From Halorubrum sp. JWXQ-INN 858 (GTDB lineage Archaea > Halobacteriota > Halobacteria > Halobacteriales > Haloferacaceae): DNA of 64,000 bases. Numbering within the stretch: the first letter of the stretch is position 1; the number at the start of each line of letters is the position of its first letter. Location of the stretch: NCBI RefSeq assembly GCF_009806985.1, contig NZ_WUAX01000004.1, positions 1 to 64,000 of the forward strand, read 5' to 3'. The notes beneath the pieces are model-generated. The model saw only the letters and a list, made by a program, of their open reading frames with translations. It searched no databases and was not told where the DNA came from. Positions 50,831 to 59,754 of this stretch are shown here, piece after piece. The position numbers were made by a program, and so were the translations under genes.

Positions 50831-52315
50831 TCAGAAGACGTCGTCGGCGTGGATGGTGCCGTCCCGCTCGGGGCCGCGCACGGTGACCTCCTCGCCGAGC
50901 CGGAGGCTGGCGTCCGTCTCGACGCTCTTCGTCCGTTTCCCGTCGTCCAGCACGACCGGCTCGCCGACCTGCACGACGGTGCCGGTGAACTCCACGTCGC
51001 CCTCGGCCGACGACGACTCGGCGGTTGCCTCCGCGGTCGTGGCCGCGGCCCCGCCGGAGCCGCCGGCGGTGTCGGCGGTCGCGGCAGCGTCGGCGGTCCT
51101 GTCCCCGCTCCCGGCGGCGTCCGCCCCTTCGGCGAAGGCGTCGAGCCCCGTTCCGGTGCTGTCGGCCGCGCCGTCGCCGGTGCCGTCGTTGTCACCCGCC
51201 CCGCTCGGGGGCTCGTCGAGGACGGAGACGGTCGACCGCCAGTTCGCGGACGCCTCGAGGTCGTCCTGCCAACCGTCCTGGATCTCGACGTCGGTGAAGA
51301 CGACGTGGTCGGCCAGGTCGATCCCGGCGTCCGCCTTGTCGCCCCACAGCGCGACGCGGATCTCGCCCGTGTCGTCCTTGACCCGGACGTTCCGGACCTG
51401 GCCCTCGCTGCCGTCGTCGCGGTCGAACGTGCGTTTCGGGTCCGTCTCGATGACGCCGCCCGCGATGTCGACGGTCCGCCCGATCTCGAGCTCGCCGATC
51501 GGCGTCGTCTCGGGGACGTACTCGACCGTCTCGTCGACGCGTTCGACCGTGCCGCGGTCCCCGACGTGGAGCTCGAGGGAGCCGTCCCGCTCGCGGACGT
51601 AGCCGTCGCCGACCTCGACGACCTCGCCGGCGTCGAACTCCTCGGTCAGGTCGGCCTTCTCGTCCCACAGCGTGACGCGGACGCGGCCGGTCTCGTCGCC
51701 GACGGTGAGGTTCGCGACGCGACCCTCGCTGCCGTCGTCGCGGTCGAACGTCCGGACGGAGTCCGTGTCGAGCACCTTCCCCACGAGGTCGACGTCGGAC
51801 GCGCCGAGCGAGAGGTCCTCGACGCGATAAGTGTCGAGCACCTGCACGTCGACCTCGGCGTCGTCGTCGGGCTCGACCTTGTCTGCGCTCACCTCGAGCC
51901 CGCTGTACCCCTCCTTCGGGCGACCCATCACGCGGAGCACCTGTCCGACCTCCAGCTCTTCGACGGCCGCGGCCGCCATCTCGTCCCAGAGCGCGACGCG
52001 AACGGAGCCGGACGCGTCGGCGACGTCGACGTTACAGACGCGCCCCTCCTCGGCGTCGTCCCCGTCGCGCTCGAACGTGCGCACGTCGCCGATGGACGTC
52101 ACCTTCCCGAGGAACTTCACCTCGTTCATCCCGGGCTCGATGTCGGCGATGGTGTCCGCCTGCTCGTCCCGCAGCTCGTGGGCGATGAGCATCGCGGCCG
52201 TCTCCTCGTCCGCGAGCCCCCCCATCTGCTCGACTTTGTCCTCGACCGCCGCCGTGAACTCCGAGAGGTCGACGTCGGTGTCGAGGTCCTCGTAGACGTC
52301 CTCGATCACTCCCAT
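50831..52315 (-). CDS. rpa2: Replication protein A-like single-stranded DNA-binding protein
   Basis: 494 residues from the ATG at 52315. At least three OB folds of the RPA/COG1599 type, each with a (V/T)RTFxRD(D)G and RVxLWDxxA pattern: about residues 60-155, 165-250 and 265-360. An acidic low-complexity linker follows (about 375-440), then a C-terminal OB-like segment. It coats ssDNA in replication and repair. It is stand-alone here, with no adjacent RPA-associated gene, resembling the essential haloarchaeal rpa2; the symbol rests on that resemblance and on the histone linkage I recall from Haloferax. A TATA tttatgcg lies 29-36 bases upstream. Confidence 0.88.
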   Translation of the reverse strand: MGVIEDVYEDLDTDVDLSEFTAAVEDKVEQMGGLADEETAAMLIAHELRDEQADTIADIEPGMNEVKFLGKVTSIGDVRTFERDGDDAEEGRVCNVDVADASGSVRVALWDEMAAAAVEELEVGQVLRVMGRPKEGYSGLEVSADKVEPDDDAEVDVQVLDTYRVEDLSLGASDVDLVGKVLDTDSVRTFDRDDGSEGRVANLTVGDETGRVRVTLWDEKADLTEEFDAGEVVEVGDGYVRERDGSLELHVGDRGTVERVDETVEYVPETTPIGELEIGRTVDIAGGVIETDPKRTFDRDDGSEGQVRNVRVKDDTGEIRVALWGDKADAGIDLADHVVFTDVEIQDGWQDDLEASANWRSTVSVLDEPPSGAGDNDGTGDGAADSTGTGLDAFAEGADAAGSGDRTADAAATADTAGGSGGAAATTAEATAESSSAEGDVEFTGTVVQVGEPVVLDDGKRTKSVETDASLRLGEEVTVRGPERDGTIHADDVF

Positions 52316-52549
52316 AAGCGTACCTCGTGGGTTGGCGACGCCGCGCATAAACGTTGTCCTTGGCGGGTTCTCGCCGTCCCTCCGGCCGGTTTCGGTCGAG
52401 CGTCCACGACGGGCGGACGCCGCGTGAGCCGCGCCGCGGACCGTTCCGTCAGGGACCCGGTTCGAGTCATGGTCACCGGTAGCGCCGGCTCGGTATAAAA
52501 GGTGTTCAGCCGACGCGGAGAGCGCGTACGCTCCCCCCGCCGAGCGCGA

Positions 52550-53191
52550 TCAGCGGTATCCCTCGACCATCCGCTCGACGTACTTGGCGATCACGTCGAC
52601 CTCCAAGTGAACGGGGTCGCCGACGGCCTTCCCCGAGAGCGTCGTCAGGTCGTACGTGGTGGGGATGATCGCGACGTCGAACGAGCCTTCGCGGCGCTCC
52701 GCGACCGTCAGCGAGATCCCGTCGAGCGTCACCGACCCTTTCTCCACGAGGTAGCGGCCGTGTCCCGCCGGGATCGAGAACGTGAACCGCCAGTCCTCGC
52801 CGACGGGATCGATCGCCTCGATCGACGCGACGGTGTCGACGTGCCCCTGCACCAGGTGGCCGTCGAACCGGCCGTCGGCGGGCATCGCGCGCTCGACGTT
52901 GACCGCGTCGCCCGCCCGGAGCTCGCCGAGGTACGTCTTCGCGACGGTCTCCGCGGCGAGGAACACCTCGAACCAGTCGTCGTTCGCGTCCGGCCCCGCG
53001 GCCGGTCCCGCGTCCGTCGACGCCTCGATCGGTCCGAACGTCTCGACGGTGAGACAGACGCCACTGACGCTTATCGATTGGCCGTGGTGGAGGTCGTCGA
53101 ACCCGTCGACGCCGATCCGCAGTCGGAGGCCGTCGGCCGTCTCGGTGCGGTCGCGGACGACCCCGGTCCCCTCGACGATGCCGGTGAACAT
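52550..53191 (-). CDS. ribE: Riboflavin synthase, alpha chain
   Basis: 213 residues from the ATG at 53191. Two lumazine-binding repeats: MFTGIVEGTGVV to ISVSGVCLTV, and HLVQGHVDTV to VTLDGISLTV. It joins two 6,7-dimethyl-8-ribityllumazine molecules to riboflavin. It is the bacterial-type enzyme, which haloarchaea use instead of the unrelated archaeal riboflavin synthase, so the gene probably came to the lineage by transfer. A roughly 12-residue acidic insert (STDAGPAAGPDANDD) lies in the first repeat. No other rib gene is adjacent. Confidence 0.95.
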   Translation of the reverse strand: MFTGIVEGTGVVRDRTETADGLRLRIGVDGFDDLHHGQSISVSGVCLTVETFGPIEASTDAGPAAGPDANDDWFEVFLAAETVAKTYLGELRAGDAVNVERAMPADGRFDGHLVQGHVDTVASIEAIDPVGEDWRFTFSIPAGHGRYLVEKGSVTLDGISLTVAERREGSFDVAIIPTTYDLTTLSGKAVGDPVHLEVDVIAKYVERMVEGYR

Positions 53192-53221
53192 ACCGAAACG
53201 CGGGGCGGCCGACACATAGCC

Positions 53222-53263
53222 GTTCGGAGTTCGTTCGGAGTTCGTTCGGAGTTCGTTCGGCGG
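53222..53263. repeat. 11-base tandem repeat
   Basis: About 3.7 copies of gttcggagttc lie between the riboflavin synthase start and the divergent small membrane-protein gene, within the shared promoter region. Confidence 0.8.
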
Positions 53264-53301
53264 CGGGCCCCTTTTACCCCGTGGCGGGCTATTTCCCGGC
53301 G

Positions 53302-53592
53302 ATGAAGCTCGGGCTGTTCGACATGATTGGACTGGCGACGACGCTGGTGTTCGCGCTCCCGCTCGCGAACTACGCCGTCATCCGGCTGCTTGCCGGCGAG
53401 ACCGCCCTCGGGATCGGTCTCCTCGTCGTCGCCGCCGCGATGGTGATCCTCCCCCAGTACTTCCTCGACCCCGGCCGGCTCCTTCGGGGGCTCGCCCGCG
53501 GCCTCCTGCCGAAACGGCTGCGCGGGGGCGAGGGTCGCGCCGACACCGACGCGGCCGGAGACGCCGGCGACTCCGAACCCACGGAGGAGTGA
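53302..53592 (+). CDS. Small membrane protein (DUF7533-like), unknown
   Basis: 96 residues from the ATG at 53302. Two transmembrane segments (about 5-32 and 36-54, YAVIRLL then GIGLLVVAAAMVILPQYF), a short basic amphipathic stretch (RLLRGLARGLLPKRLRGG), and an acidic tail. I associate it with a haloarchaeal family of unknown role. It diverges from the riboflavin synthase gene. Confidence 0.65.
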   Translation: MKLGLFDMIGLATTLVFALPLANYAVIRLLAGETALGIGLLVVAAAMVILPQYFLDPGRLLRGLARGLLPKRLRGGEGRADTDAAGDAGDSEPTEE

Positions 53593-53721
53593 GAAGGGCA
53601 AGGAGAGTGAGAAGCGACGAACCGGGACGTCGGTCGCGCGATCGAGCAGCCAAGCGATCGATCGGCCGGGCAACCAAGGGGTCGATCGAGCGGGCGGCCG
53701 AACGCCTCCGCCACGCCGAAC

Positions 53722-55182
53722 TCAGGCGTCGCGCCGGGACGGCGTCATCGCGAACGGGTACGTCGAAAGGATCTCGTACCCGTCGTCGGTGACGGCGACG
53801 AGGTCCTCCAGGCGGACCCCGCCCGTGTCGGGGTCGTAGACGCCCGGCTCGACCGTGACGACGTGGCCGGGGCGGAGCTCGACGTCGCTCGACAGCGACG
53901 GCGACTCGTGGAGGCTCACGCCGACCCCGTGGCCGGTCCCGTGGGTGAACCCGGGGTCGTCCTCGACCGCGTTCGGGTCGAAGCCGTACGCGGCCAGCTC
54001 GGCGGCCGCCTCCCGGTGGACCGCGGCCGCGGTGACGCCCGGCCCGATCTCGGCGAGCGCGGCCTCGCGGGCGGCCTCCACGGCGACGTACGCGCGCCGC
54101 TCCCAGCCGCCGTCGCTCTCGACGACGAACGTCCGGGTCAGGTCCCCGTAGTAGCCGTGCGGGCCGCGGGGGGAGACGTCGAGCAGGACCGTCTCGCCCG
54201 GCCGGACGACGTCGACGCCGGTGTAGTGGAGGTCCGCCGCCGTGGGCCCCGCGCCGATCACCGTGTTGCCCGCGTCGCGGACGCCGTAGGCGGCGAGGGT
54301 CGCGTTCACCTGCCGGCGAAGCCGTTCGGTCGAGAGCGGGCCGCCGTTCCAGAGGAGCACCGGGCCGTCGACGTCGTCGCCGACCGCGCCGTCGACCGAT
54401 TCGGCGACCGTACACTCCGCGAGCACCGTCTCCGCGCGCGCCATCCCTCGCGCCGTCGCGCGCTGAACGCGGCGGAGGCGGTCGACCTCGGCGGACGTCT
54501 TGACCGCCCGGGCCTCGCTCACCGCGGCCGTCGAGACGACCGCGTAGCCCGCGCGCTCGAGGTACACCGCGGCGTCGTGGGGGATCGACTGCGGCACCAG
54601 GACGGTCGGCGCTGACCCCGTCCCGTCGGCGGTGCCGTCGCGGGAAGCGTCATGGCGGACATCGTCGCGGAGGTCCGCACGGAGGTCGTCGAGGACCGCC
54701 ACGGCCCGTTCGCCGGCGGGGTCGCCGACGTTCGCCGAGCGCACCTCGCGGGCGACCCCGTCGTGGAAGCCGGTAGGGACGGTCGCGTCGGCGGTGTCCG
54801 GGTCGGACCCGTCGACCCGCGCGCTCGCGACGAACTCCCGGCGGGCCTGCCCGTCGAACAGCGACGGCGCACAGAGGACGGCCCGGTCGCCGCGATCGTG
54901 GTCGCCCGCGGGAACGACGACCAGCGCGAAGTCCCGGTCCGGGCCCGAAAAGCGGGTGAGGTACCGCAGGTCGTCGTCGAAGCGGTCGCCGACGGCGACG
55001 AAGGCGTCCGCGTCGGCCCGCACACACGCCGCGACGATCGGCGACAGGTCGGTCCGGAGGGCGTCCAGGGATTCACGCGGCGTGTCGTTCACGGGCGGCG
55101 TGTCGTCCACGGGCAGCGTGTCGTCCGCGGGCGAAGCGTCGGCGTCGGCCCGTGAGGGCCGGTCGTCCCGTTCCCCCGTCAC
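53722..55182 (-). CDS. M24-family metallopeptidase (Xaa-Pro dipeptidase/aminopeptidase type)
   Basis: 486 residues, GTG start at 55182 overlapping the helicase stop by four bases. Residues 1-35 are an acidic tail with a DDTxPVDDTPPVNDTP repeat. The creatinase-like N-domain follows, then the M24 catalytic domain: metal Asp residues in LLDVSPRGPHGYYGDLTRTF, His in GTGHGVGVSLHE, Glu in VVTVEPGVYDPDTGG and the last Glu in VRLEDLV. It cleaves N-terminal residues next to proline. A later start near residue 30 is possible. The helicase gene precedes it on the same strand. Confidence 0.87.
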   Translation of the reverse strand: MTGERDDRPSRADADASPADDTLPVDDTPPVNDTPRESLDALRTDLSPIVAACVRADADAFVAVGDRFDDDLRYLTRFSGPDRDFALVVVPAGDHDRGDRAVLCAPSLFDGQARREFVASARVDGSDPDTADATVPTGFHDGVAREVRSANVGDPAGERAVAVLDDLRADLRDDVRHDASRDGTADGTGSAPTVLVPQSIPHDAAVYLERAGYAVVSTAAVSEARAVKTSAEVDRLRRVQRATARGMARAETVLAECTVAESVDGAVGDDVDGPVLLWNGGPLSTERLRRQVNATLAAYGVRDAGNTVIGAGPTAADLHYTGVDVVRPGETVLLDVSPRGPHGYYGDLTRTFVVESDGGWERRAYVAVEAAREAALAEIGPGVTAAAVHREAAAELAAYGFDPNAVEDDPGFTHGTGHGVGVSLHESPSLSSDVELRPGHVVTVEPGVYDPDTGGVRLEDLVAVTDDGYEILSTYPFAMTPSRRDA

Positions 55183-57023
55183 GGTTCCGGTTCGGGGACC
55201 GCGACCGCTTCCTGGACCTCCTCGATCAGCTCCGTCGGCGGCTCGTCGCGGAGCTCGTTGAACAGGAGGACGCTGATCGGCAGCGTCGGCGCCCCGCTGA
55301 TGAGACTCTCCATGATCACCAGCCGCTCACGGGCGCGCGACATGCCGACGTAGAACACCCGACGCTCGTTGTCGGTGAGCACGGGAACCGGGCTCGTCGA
55401 CTTCGTGAACTCGTCGACGCCGTCGACGTCGGTCGGGTCGTCGACGGACGCCGCCATCTGCTCGACGACCTTCTCCGTGAGGTCCGTCGCGACGAACACG
55501 TGGTCGGCCTCGCGACCCTTCGCGGAGTGGATCGTGCCGACGCGGACGCGGTCGGGGTCGGCCCCCTCGTAGTCGCCGCCGAAGTACGCGCCAATCGACT
55601 TGCGCTGGAAGCTCGTCACCTTCCGGACCATGTCGTCGGCGCTCTCCGTGCCGGGGAGGAACGGGATGTGGTCGTTCAGCTCGTCGGTCGTGACCTCGAT
55701 CTCGGCGATGTCGTCGGCGTCGGCGGCCTCCTCGCGGTCGTCGAGGAAGTCGTAGAAGTCGTCGCGCTCCTTCGTCCCGAACGCCGACTCCTGGAGCATG
55801 TCGGCCAGCCGCCGGGCCTCGAGCCCGGTGACGTCCTCGCCGGCGTCCGACTTCTCGATCGCGGCGACGTAGTCCTGCAGCCGGTCGGTCCACATCCGCC
55901 CGTCGGTCAGCATCGTGAACGGGATGCCGTGGTCGATGAACTCGTCGATGAAGTCGAACATCTGGTAGCGCGCCCGGAACAGACACATGACGCTGCCGTC
56001 GTCGTCGTCGACCGTGTACCGGACGTTCCGGACGAGTTCGAGCATCGAGGGCGACTCGATCGCCTCGACGGTGCCGCCCTCCTTGCGGGGGCGGAGGTCC
56101 TTCTCCTGTCGCTTGTCGATGTGACGGATCTCCGCGTTGACGACGTTGAGGATCTCCGAGGGGAGCCGGTAGGAGTTCGGGAGGACCACGTCCTCGTCGA
56201 CCTCGGTGTCGAGCAGGAGGTCGGGGTCAGCGCCCTGCCACGCGTAAACGACCTGGTCGTCGTCGCCGGCGATCAGCACCGCCTCCATGTGCGGTTTCCA
56301 CTCCTCGAAGACGTTGTACTGCAGCGTCGTGATGTCCTGGAACTCGTCGATGATCAGGTAGTCGACGGTCGGGACGAGCGAGCGTTGGGCGACGCGTTCG
56401 AGCATGTCGGCGAAGCCGATGAGCCCGTTGTCGCCCTTATAAGCGCGCCACGCCCGGATCGTCTCGGGGACGTCGATCCGGTCGTCGTCGGAGGACCACG
56501 TCGGGGTGTACTTGTTCCCCTGCTGTGCGTTGGGGTCCACCTCCGGCGGGAGCCGGACCTCCTCGACGTTCCACTGGAAGGGGACGTCGTACCAGTCGGA
56601 GACGTCCCGCTCGGTCCGCTGGAGCCACTGGGAGGTGGCGATGATCTTGTTGCCGATCGTCGTCGACCGGGCGGTCCGGCGGCCCGCGCCGCCGTGTTGG
56701 TCCTCGAACTCGACGCCGTACTCCTCACAGAACGCTTCCTTGTCGCTCTCGCCCACGACGTCGCCGCGGGACAGGTCGAGCAGCTCGTACGCCTTCGCGT
56801 GCATCGTGCTCACGTTCCCCTGGAGGGCCCGTGGCGAGACGTCGAGTCGCTCGGCCAGCCGCTCGCGGATCTCCGCGGCGGCCGCCCGGGTGTACGAGAC
56901 GACGAGGACGTCGCGGATCTCCGCGTCGTCCTCCTCGAGGATACCTTCGACGCGGTCCAGGAGGGCGGTGGTCTTCCCGCTCCCGGGACCGCCGAACAGG
57001 CGGGTTACGGTGGGGTCGCTCAT
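55179..57023 (-). CDS. UvrD/Rep-type superfamily 1 DNA helicase
   Basis: 614 residues from the ATG at 57023. Visible: Walker A GGPGSGKTT (11-19), motif Ia SYTRAAAAEIRERL, DEFQD box (about 226), motif III GDDDQVVYAWQGAD, motif V GTIHSAKGREADHVFV (about 496) and motif VI YVGMSRARERL (about 558). This set defines UvrD-like 3'-5' helicases that act in repair and replication restart. TATA cttaag lies 24-30 bases upstream. It overlaps the M24 peptidase gene by four bases, although no functional tie is evident. Confidence 0.93.
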   Translation of the reverse strand: MSDPTVTRLFGGPGSGKTTALLDRVEGILEEDDAEIRDVLVVSYTRAAAAEIRERLAERLDVSPRALQGNVSTMHAKAYELLDLSRGDVVGESDKEAFCEEYGVEFEDQHGGAGRRTARSTTIGNKIIATSQWLQRTERDVSDWYDVPFQWNVEEVRLPPEVDPNAQQGNKYTPTWSSDDDRIDVPETIRAWRAYKGDNGLIGFADMLERVAQRSLVPTVDYLIIDEFQDITTLQYNVFEEWKPHMEAVLIAGDDDQVVYAWQGADPDLLLDTEVDEDVVLPNSYRLPSEILNVVNAEIRHIDKRQEKDLRPRKEGGTVEAIESPSMLELVRNVRYTVDDDDGSVMCLFRARYQMFDFIDEFIDHGIPFTMLTDGRMWTDRLQDYVAAIEKSDAGEDVTGLEARRLADMLQESAFGTKERDDFYDFLDDREEAADADDIAEIEVTTDELNDHIPFLPGTESADDMVRKVTSFQRKSIGAYFGGDYEGADPDRVRVGTIHSAKGREADHVFVATDLTEKVVEQMAASVDDPTDVDGVDEFTKSTSPVPVLTDNERRVFYVGMSRARERLVIMESLISGAPTLPISVLLFNELRDEPPTELIEEVQEAVAVPEPEP

Positions 57024-57208
57024 TGTGGTCCAATGAAGCCGGTTCTTCTTAAGCGCCGTGGCTCCGGGGCCCCGTCGAGACGGCCCGGCGACGAGGGCGA
57101 AACGGTAGGGTCCGGTCTCCGACCGGACGGCGAAAACGAGAAGATTGACGAAAGGAGTCCGACGGAGAGTGCCCGGTGAAAGGAGTTCGACAGAAGGATC
57201 GAGGCGTG

Positions 57209-57367
57209 TCAGTTGCTCCGGGTCGCCCGCGCCTCCCGCACGTCGGCCCCGTCGCGCACGAGGTCCTCGCAGGCCGGACAGACCCGGGGACGGTCCACCC
57301 CGTTGGGCGCGAACACCCGCACGTAGTCTGGCGTCACGAACGCATCGCAGTTCTGGCACGTCGGCAT
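57209..57367 (-). CDS. 52-residue zinc-finger microprotein (DUF7563-like)
   Basis: MPTCQNCDAFV then VCPACEDLV: two CxxC pairs about 27 residues apart form one zinc site. The ATG at 57367 has TATA agtattattt 24-33 bases upstream (57391-57400), a leaderless promoter that fixes the start. Upstream frame extension runs through that TATA. Such microproteins are abundant in haloarchaea and several affect growth or biofilm, but this one's role is unknown. The C-terminal 15 residues are Arg-rich. Confidence 0.8.
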   Translation of the reverse strand: MPTCQNCDAFVTPDYVRVFAPNGVDRPRVCPACEDLVRDGADVREARATRSN

Positions 57368-57549
57368 GGTCGAGGGTAGTCGATAATGGTAAATAATACT
57401 ACCGCCGAATCTCGTCGAAAGAAACCGCCATGGAGGGTCGAAACGGGGGAACGGGTACGGCGCCGTCGCTGTGATGGTCGGCTCGTCGGAGAGCAAGGGC
57501 CGCGACGTCGGAGGGGGGCTCAGGTCGACTCAGATCGACGCAGGTCTGC

Positions 57550-57729
57550 TCAGGTCGGCCGCCAGTCGCAGACGCCACACCGCGCCGTCCCTTCGGCGTG
57601 AAGCGCGCCGCACTCGGGACATTGGAGCTTGTTATACGATCGCTCCCAGCGGACGATCTCGGTCTCGTGACCGTGGTCGGACAGGAACTCGTCGAAGACG
57701 TCCTCGTTCGAGCTGGGTGCGCTAGACAT
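57550..57729 (-). CDS. 59-residue zinc-finger microprotein (HVO_0416-like)
   Basis: From the ATG at 57729: MSSAPSSNEDVFDEFLSDHG, then ERSYNKLQCPECGALHAEG and ARCGVCDWRP. CPEC and CGVC pairs 15 residues apart form a compact zinc ribbon. The sequence matches the HVO_0416-type haloarchaeal family. TATA tatatata at 57754-57761 lies 25-32 bases upstream. A second in-frame ATG nine bases earlier would be too close to it. It sits close to another zinc microprotein on the same strand. Confidence 0.82.
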   Translation of the reverse strand: MSSAPSSNEDVFDEFLSDHGHETEIVRWERSYNKLQCPECGALHAEGTARCGVCDWRPT

Positions 57730-57753
57730 GCATGCCATGGTATGGCACGACAC

Positions 57754-57761
57754 TATATATA
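57754..57761 (-). promoter_or_regulatory. Strong consensus TATA box
   Basis: TATATATA, one of the closest matches to the archaeal consensus in the window, 25-32 bases before the zinc microprotein start at 57729. It suggests high basal expression. Confidence 0.65.
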
Positions 57762-58035
57762 CCTTTTCACGGGATGGCGTCGAAGGGATGAAAGTAGATG
57801 AGCGATCGGTTATATGCGCGATAATCATTGAAGTGGAACCGCCACGGTTCGCTGGGGAGTATCCCGACCCGCTGAGAAGCCGTTCTGGACCGCTTACGGA
57901 TCGCTCCAGCCGTTTATAAACAGTTCCGGCTTACTCATGAATCGACTCGCTGACTCGCTGACCCACCGGCCCGTCGACGGCGGCGAGGACGGCCGGTCGC
58001 GCAACCCCTAAGACGCCGCCGACCGCAGTGGCCGT
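57762..58035. other. Intergenic region with a second TATA and a 24-codon frame
   Basis: This gap holds AT-rich sequence (gttatatgcgcgataatc, about 57810-57826), a TATA (tttataaa, 57912-57919) followed by ATG at 57937 opening a 24-codon frame to 58011, and cctaag about 27 bases before the npdG start. The short frame may be a leader peptide or chance. Confidence 0.4.
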
Positions 58036-58704
58036 ATGCGAATCGCGTTGCTCGGCGGCACCGGCGACATCGGCGAGGGGCTCGCGCTGCGATGGGCGTA
58101 CCACACCCGTCACGAGGTGATCGTCGGCTCCCGGGACGCGCAGAAGGCCCGGACGAAGGCCGAGGAGTACGGGGTCGAACTCGACAGCCGTGGCGTCGAG
58201 GTCGAGATCGGAGGGTACGAGAACGCCGCGGCCGCCGACCGCGCGGACGTCGTCGTCCTCGCGGTCCCGCCGTACCACGTCGGCGACACCGTCGAGGCGA
58301 TCGCCGGGTCCCTCGACGAGGGCGACATCCTCGTCTCCCCGGCGACCGGGATGAAACGCGACGAGGACGGCTTCCACTACCACAAGCCCGGCGCGGGGTC
58401 GGTGACGCGGATCGTCGCCGACGCGGCCCCCGACGGCGTCGCGGTCGTCGGCGCGTTCCACAACCTCGCGGCCGGGCGGCTCGCGAACCTCGACGCCGAC
58501 CTCGGGGTCGACACGCTCGTCGTCGGCGACGACGACGACGCGAAGGGGATCGTCGCGGACCTCGCCGAGGGGATCGACGGGCTCCGCGCGCTCGACGCCG
58601 GCGGGATCGCCAACGCGGCGGAGATCGAGGCGCTCACCCCGCTGCTCGTTAACGTCGCGATGCACAACGACGGCCTCCACGACCTGGGCGTCCGGTTCGT
58701 CTGA
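58036..58704 (+). CDS. npdG: F420H2:NADP oxidoreductase
   Basis: 222 residues. The Rossmann start MRIALLGGTGDIGEGLALRW binds the dinucleotide; SRD near residue 32 is the usual NADP-phosphate site. Family blocks: VVLAVPPYHV, ATGMKRDEDGF, and VGAFHNLAAGRLAN with the conserved Asn/His. It moves hydride between coenzyme F420 and NADP. In haloarchaea F420 is minor, so it probably supplies reductant for a few F420 enzymes. A cctaag about 27 bases upstream could be its promoter. Confidence 0.93.
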   Translation: MRIALLGGTGDIGEGLALRWAYHTRHEVIVGSRDAQKARTKAEEYGVELDSRGVEVEIGGYENAAAADRADVVVLAVPPYHVGDTVEAIAGSLDEGDILVSPATGMKRDEDGFHYHKPGAGSVTRIVADAAPDGVAVVGAFHNLAAGRLANLDADLGVDTLVVGDDDDAKGIVADLAEGIDGLRALDAGGIANAAEIEALTPLLVNVAMHNDGLHDLGVRFV

Positions 58705-58804
58705 GCCGACCCGTCCGTCACTGAGTCGAACCGTCCGCCGTCACGCTCCGCGGCGGGGAGCCGTTCCGTTAGGCCTTTGCGCTGGGAGCCCGTTTTATAA
58801 GTCG

Positions 58805-59647
58805 ATGGAGTATCTGCAGCGTCGGGTCACCCTCGTCGACGAGCGGCTGGAGGCGGCGATCGACGCGGTCGAACCCGACGAGCTCTCCGCGGAACTCGAG
58901 CACGTCGTGCTGGCGGGCGGCAAGCGGGTTCGCCCCGCGGTGACGATCCTCGCGTGCGAGGCGTTCGACGGCGACCCCGCCGATGCCGTCGACTTCGCCG
59001 CCGGGATCGAGTTCGTCCACAACGCCTCGCTCGTGATCGACGACATCATCGACCGCTCGGAGGTGCGCCGCGGGACCCCCTCCGCGTGGGCCGAGTTCGG
59101 CTACGGCCCGGCGATCGTCACGAGCGACGGCCTCCTCGGCGAGGCGTTCGCGCTCTTCTCGTCGGACGAGCGGGCGATGCGGATCGTCGCGGAGGCGATG
59201 GTCGAGCTCGGCGAGGGCGAGGCGACGGAGCTTGCCGCGCGGCCGACGACCGAGGCGGAGTACATGGAGCTGGCCCGCCGCAAGACGGGCGCGCTGTTCC
59301 GCGCGGCGGCGGAGCTCGGCGCGGTCGCCGGCGGGGCGGACCCGGACGCGGTCGCGTCGTTCGGGGAGTACGCCGAGCGCGTCGGCGTCGCCTTCCAGAT
59401 GCGCGACGACGTGCTCGACGCGACCGCCGACGCCGACGCGCTCGGCAAGCCCACCGGACAGGACGCCGAGATGGACCGGCCCTCGGTGGTGCAGGTGACG
59501 TCGCTGTCCCCCGAGGAGGTGAACGAGCGCGCCCGCGAGCAGTCCGACCTGGCGCTGGCGGCGCTCGACGACGCCGATCCCCCGGAGACGGAGGCGATCG
59601 AGTACCTCCGGGACCTCGCGGAGTTCGTCGTCGTCCGCGAACGCTGA
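58805..59647 (+). CDS. idsA: Short-chain polyprenyl (geranylgeranyl) diphosphate synthase
   Basis: 280 residues, shorter than the usual 340 or so. First aspartate-rich motif DDIIDRSEVRRG near 79-90, then a second in QMRDDVLDATAD near 198-209, with the GGKRVRPAV substrate site near 38-46. The enzyme condenses isopentenyl diphosphate with allylic diphosphates; the chain product supplies archaeol lipids. The window has no other isoprenoid genes. TATA ttttata lies just upstream (about 58792-58798), leaving a very short leader. Confidence 0.88.
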   Translation: MEYLQRRVTLVDERLEAAIDAVEPDELSAELEHVVLAGGKRVRPAVTILACEAFDGDPADAVDFAAGIEFVHNASLVIDDIIDRSEVRRGTPSAWAEFGYGPAIVTSDGLLGEAFALFSSDERAMRIVAEAMVELGEGEATELAARPTTEAEYMELARRKTGALFRAAAELGAVAGGADPDAVASFGEYAERVGVAFQMRDDVLDATADADALGKPTGQDAEMDRPSVVQVTSLSPEEVNERAREQSDLALAALDDADPPETEAIEYLRDLAEFVVVRER

Positions 59648-59754
59648 CCCCGGAGCGGGAGCGAGCGGGTCGGCGACGACTCCGCCGTCGAACGGCGGCC
59701 GCTCCGCGAGCGCCCGAACGAACCATTAAGAAGGCTGGCCGGTCGGATCCCCGT

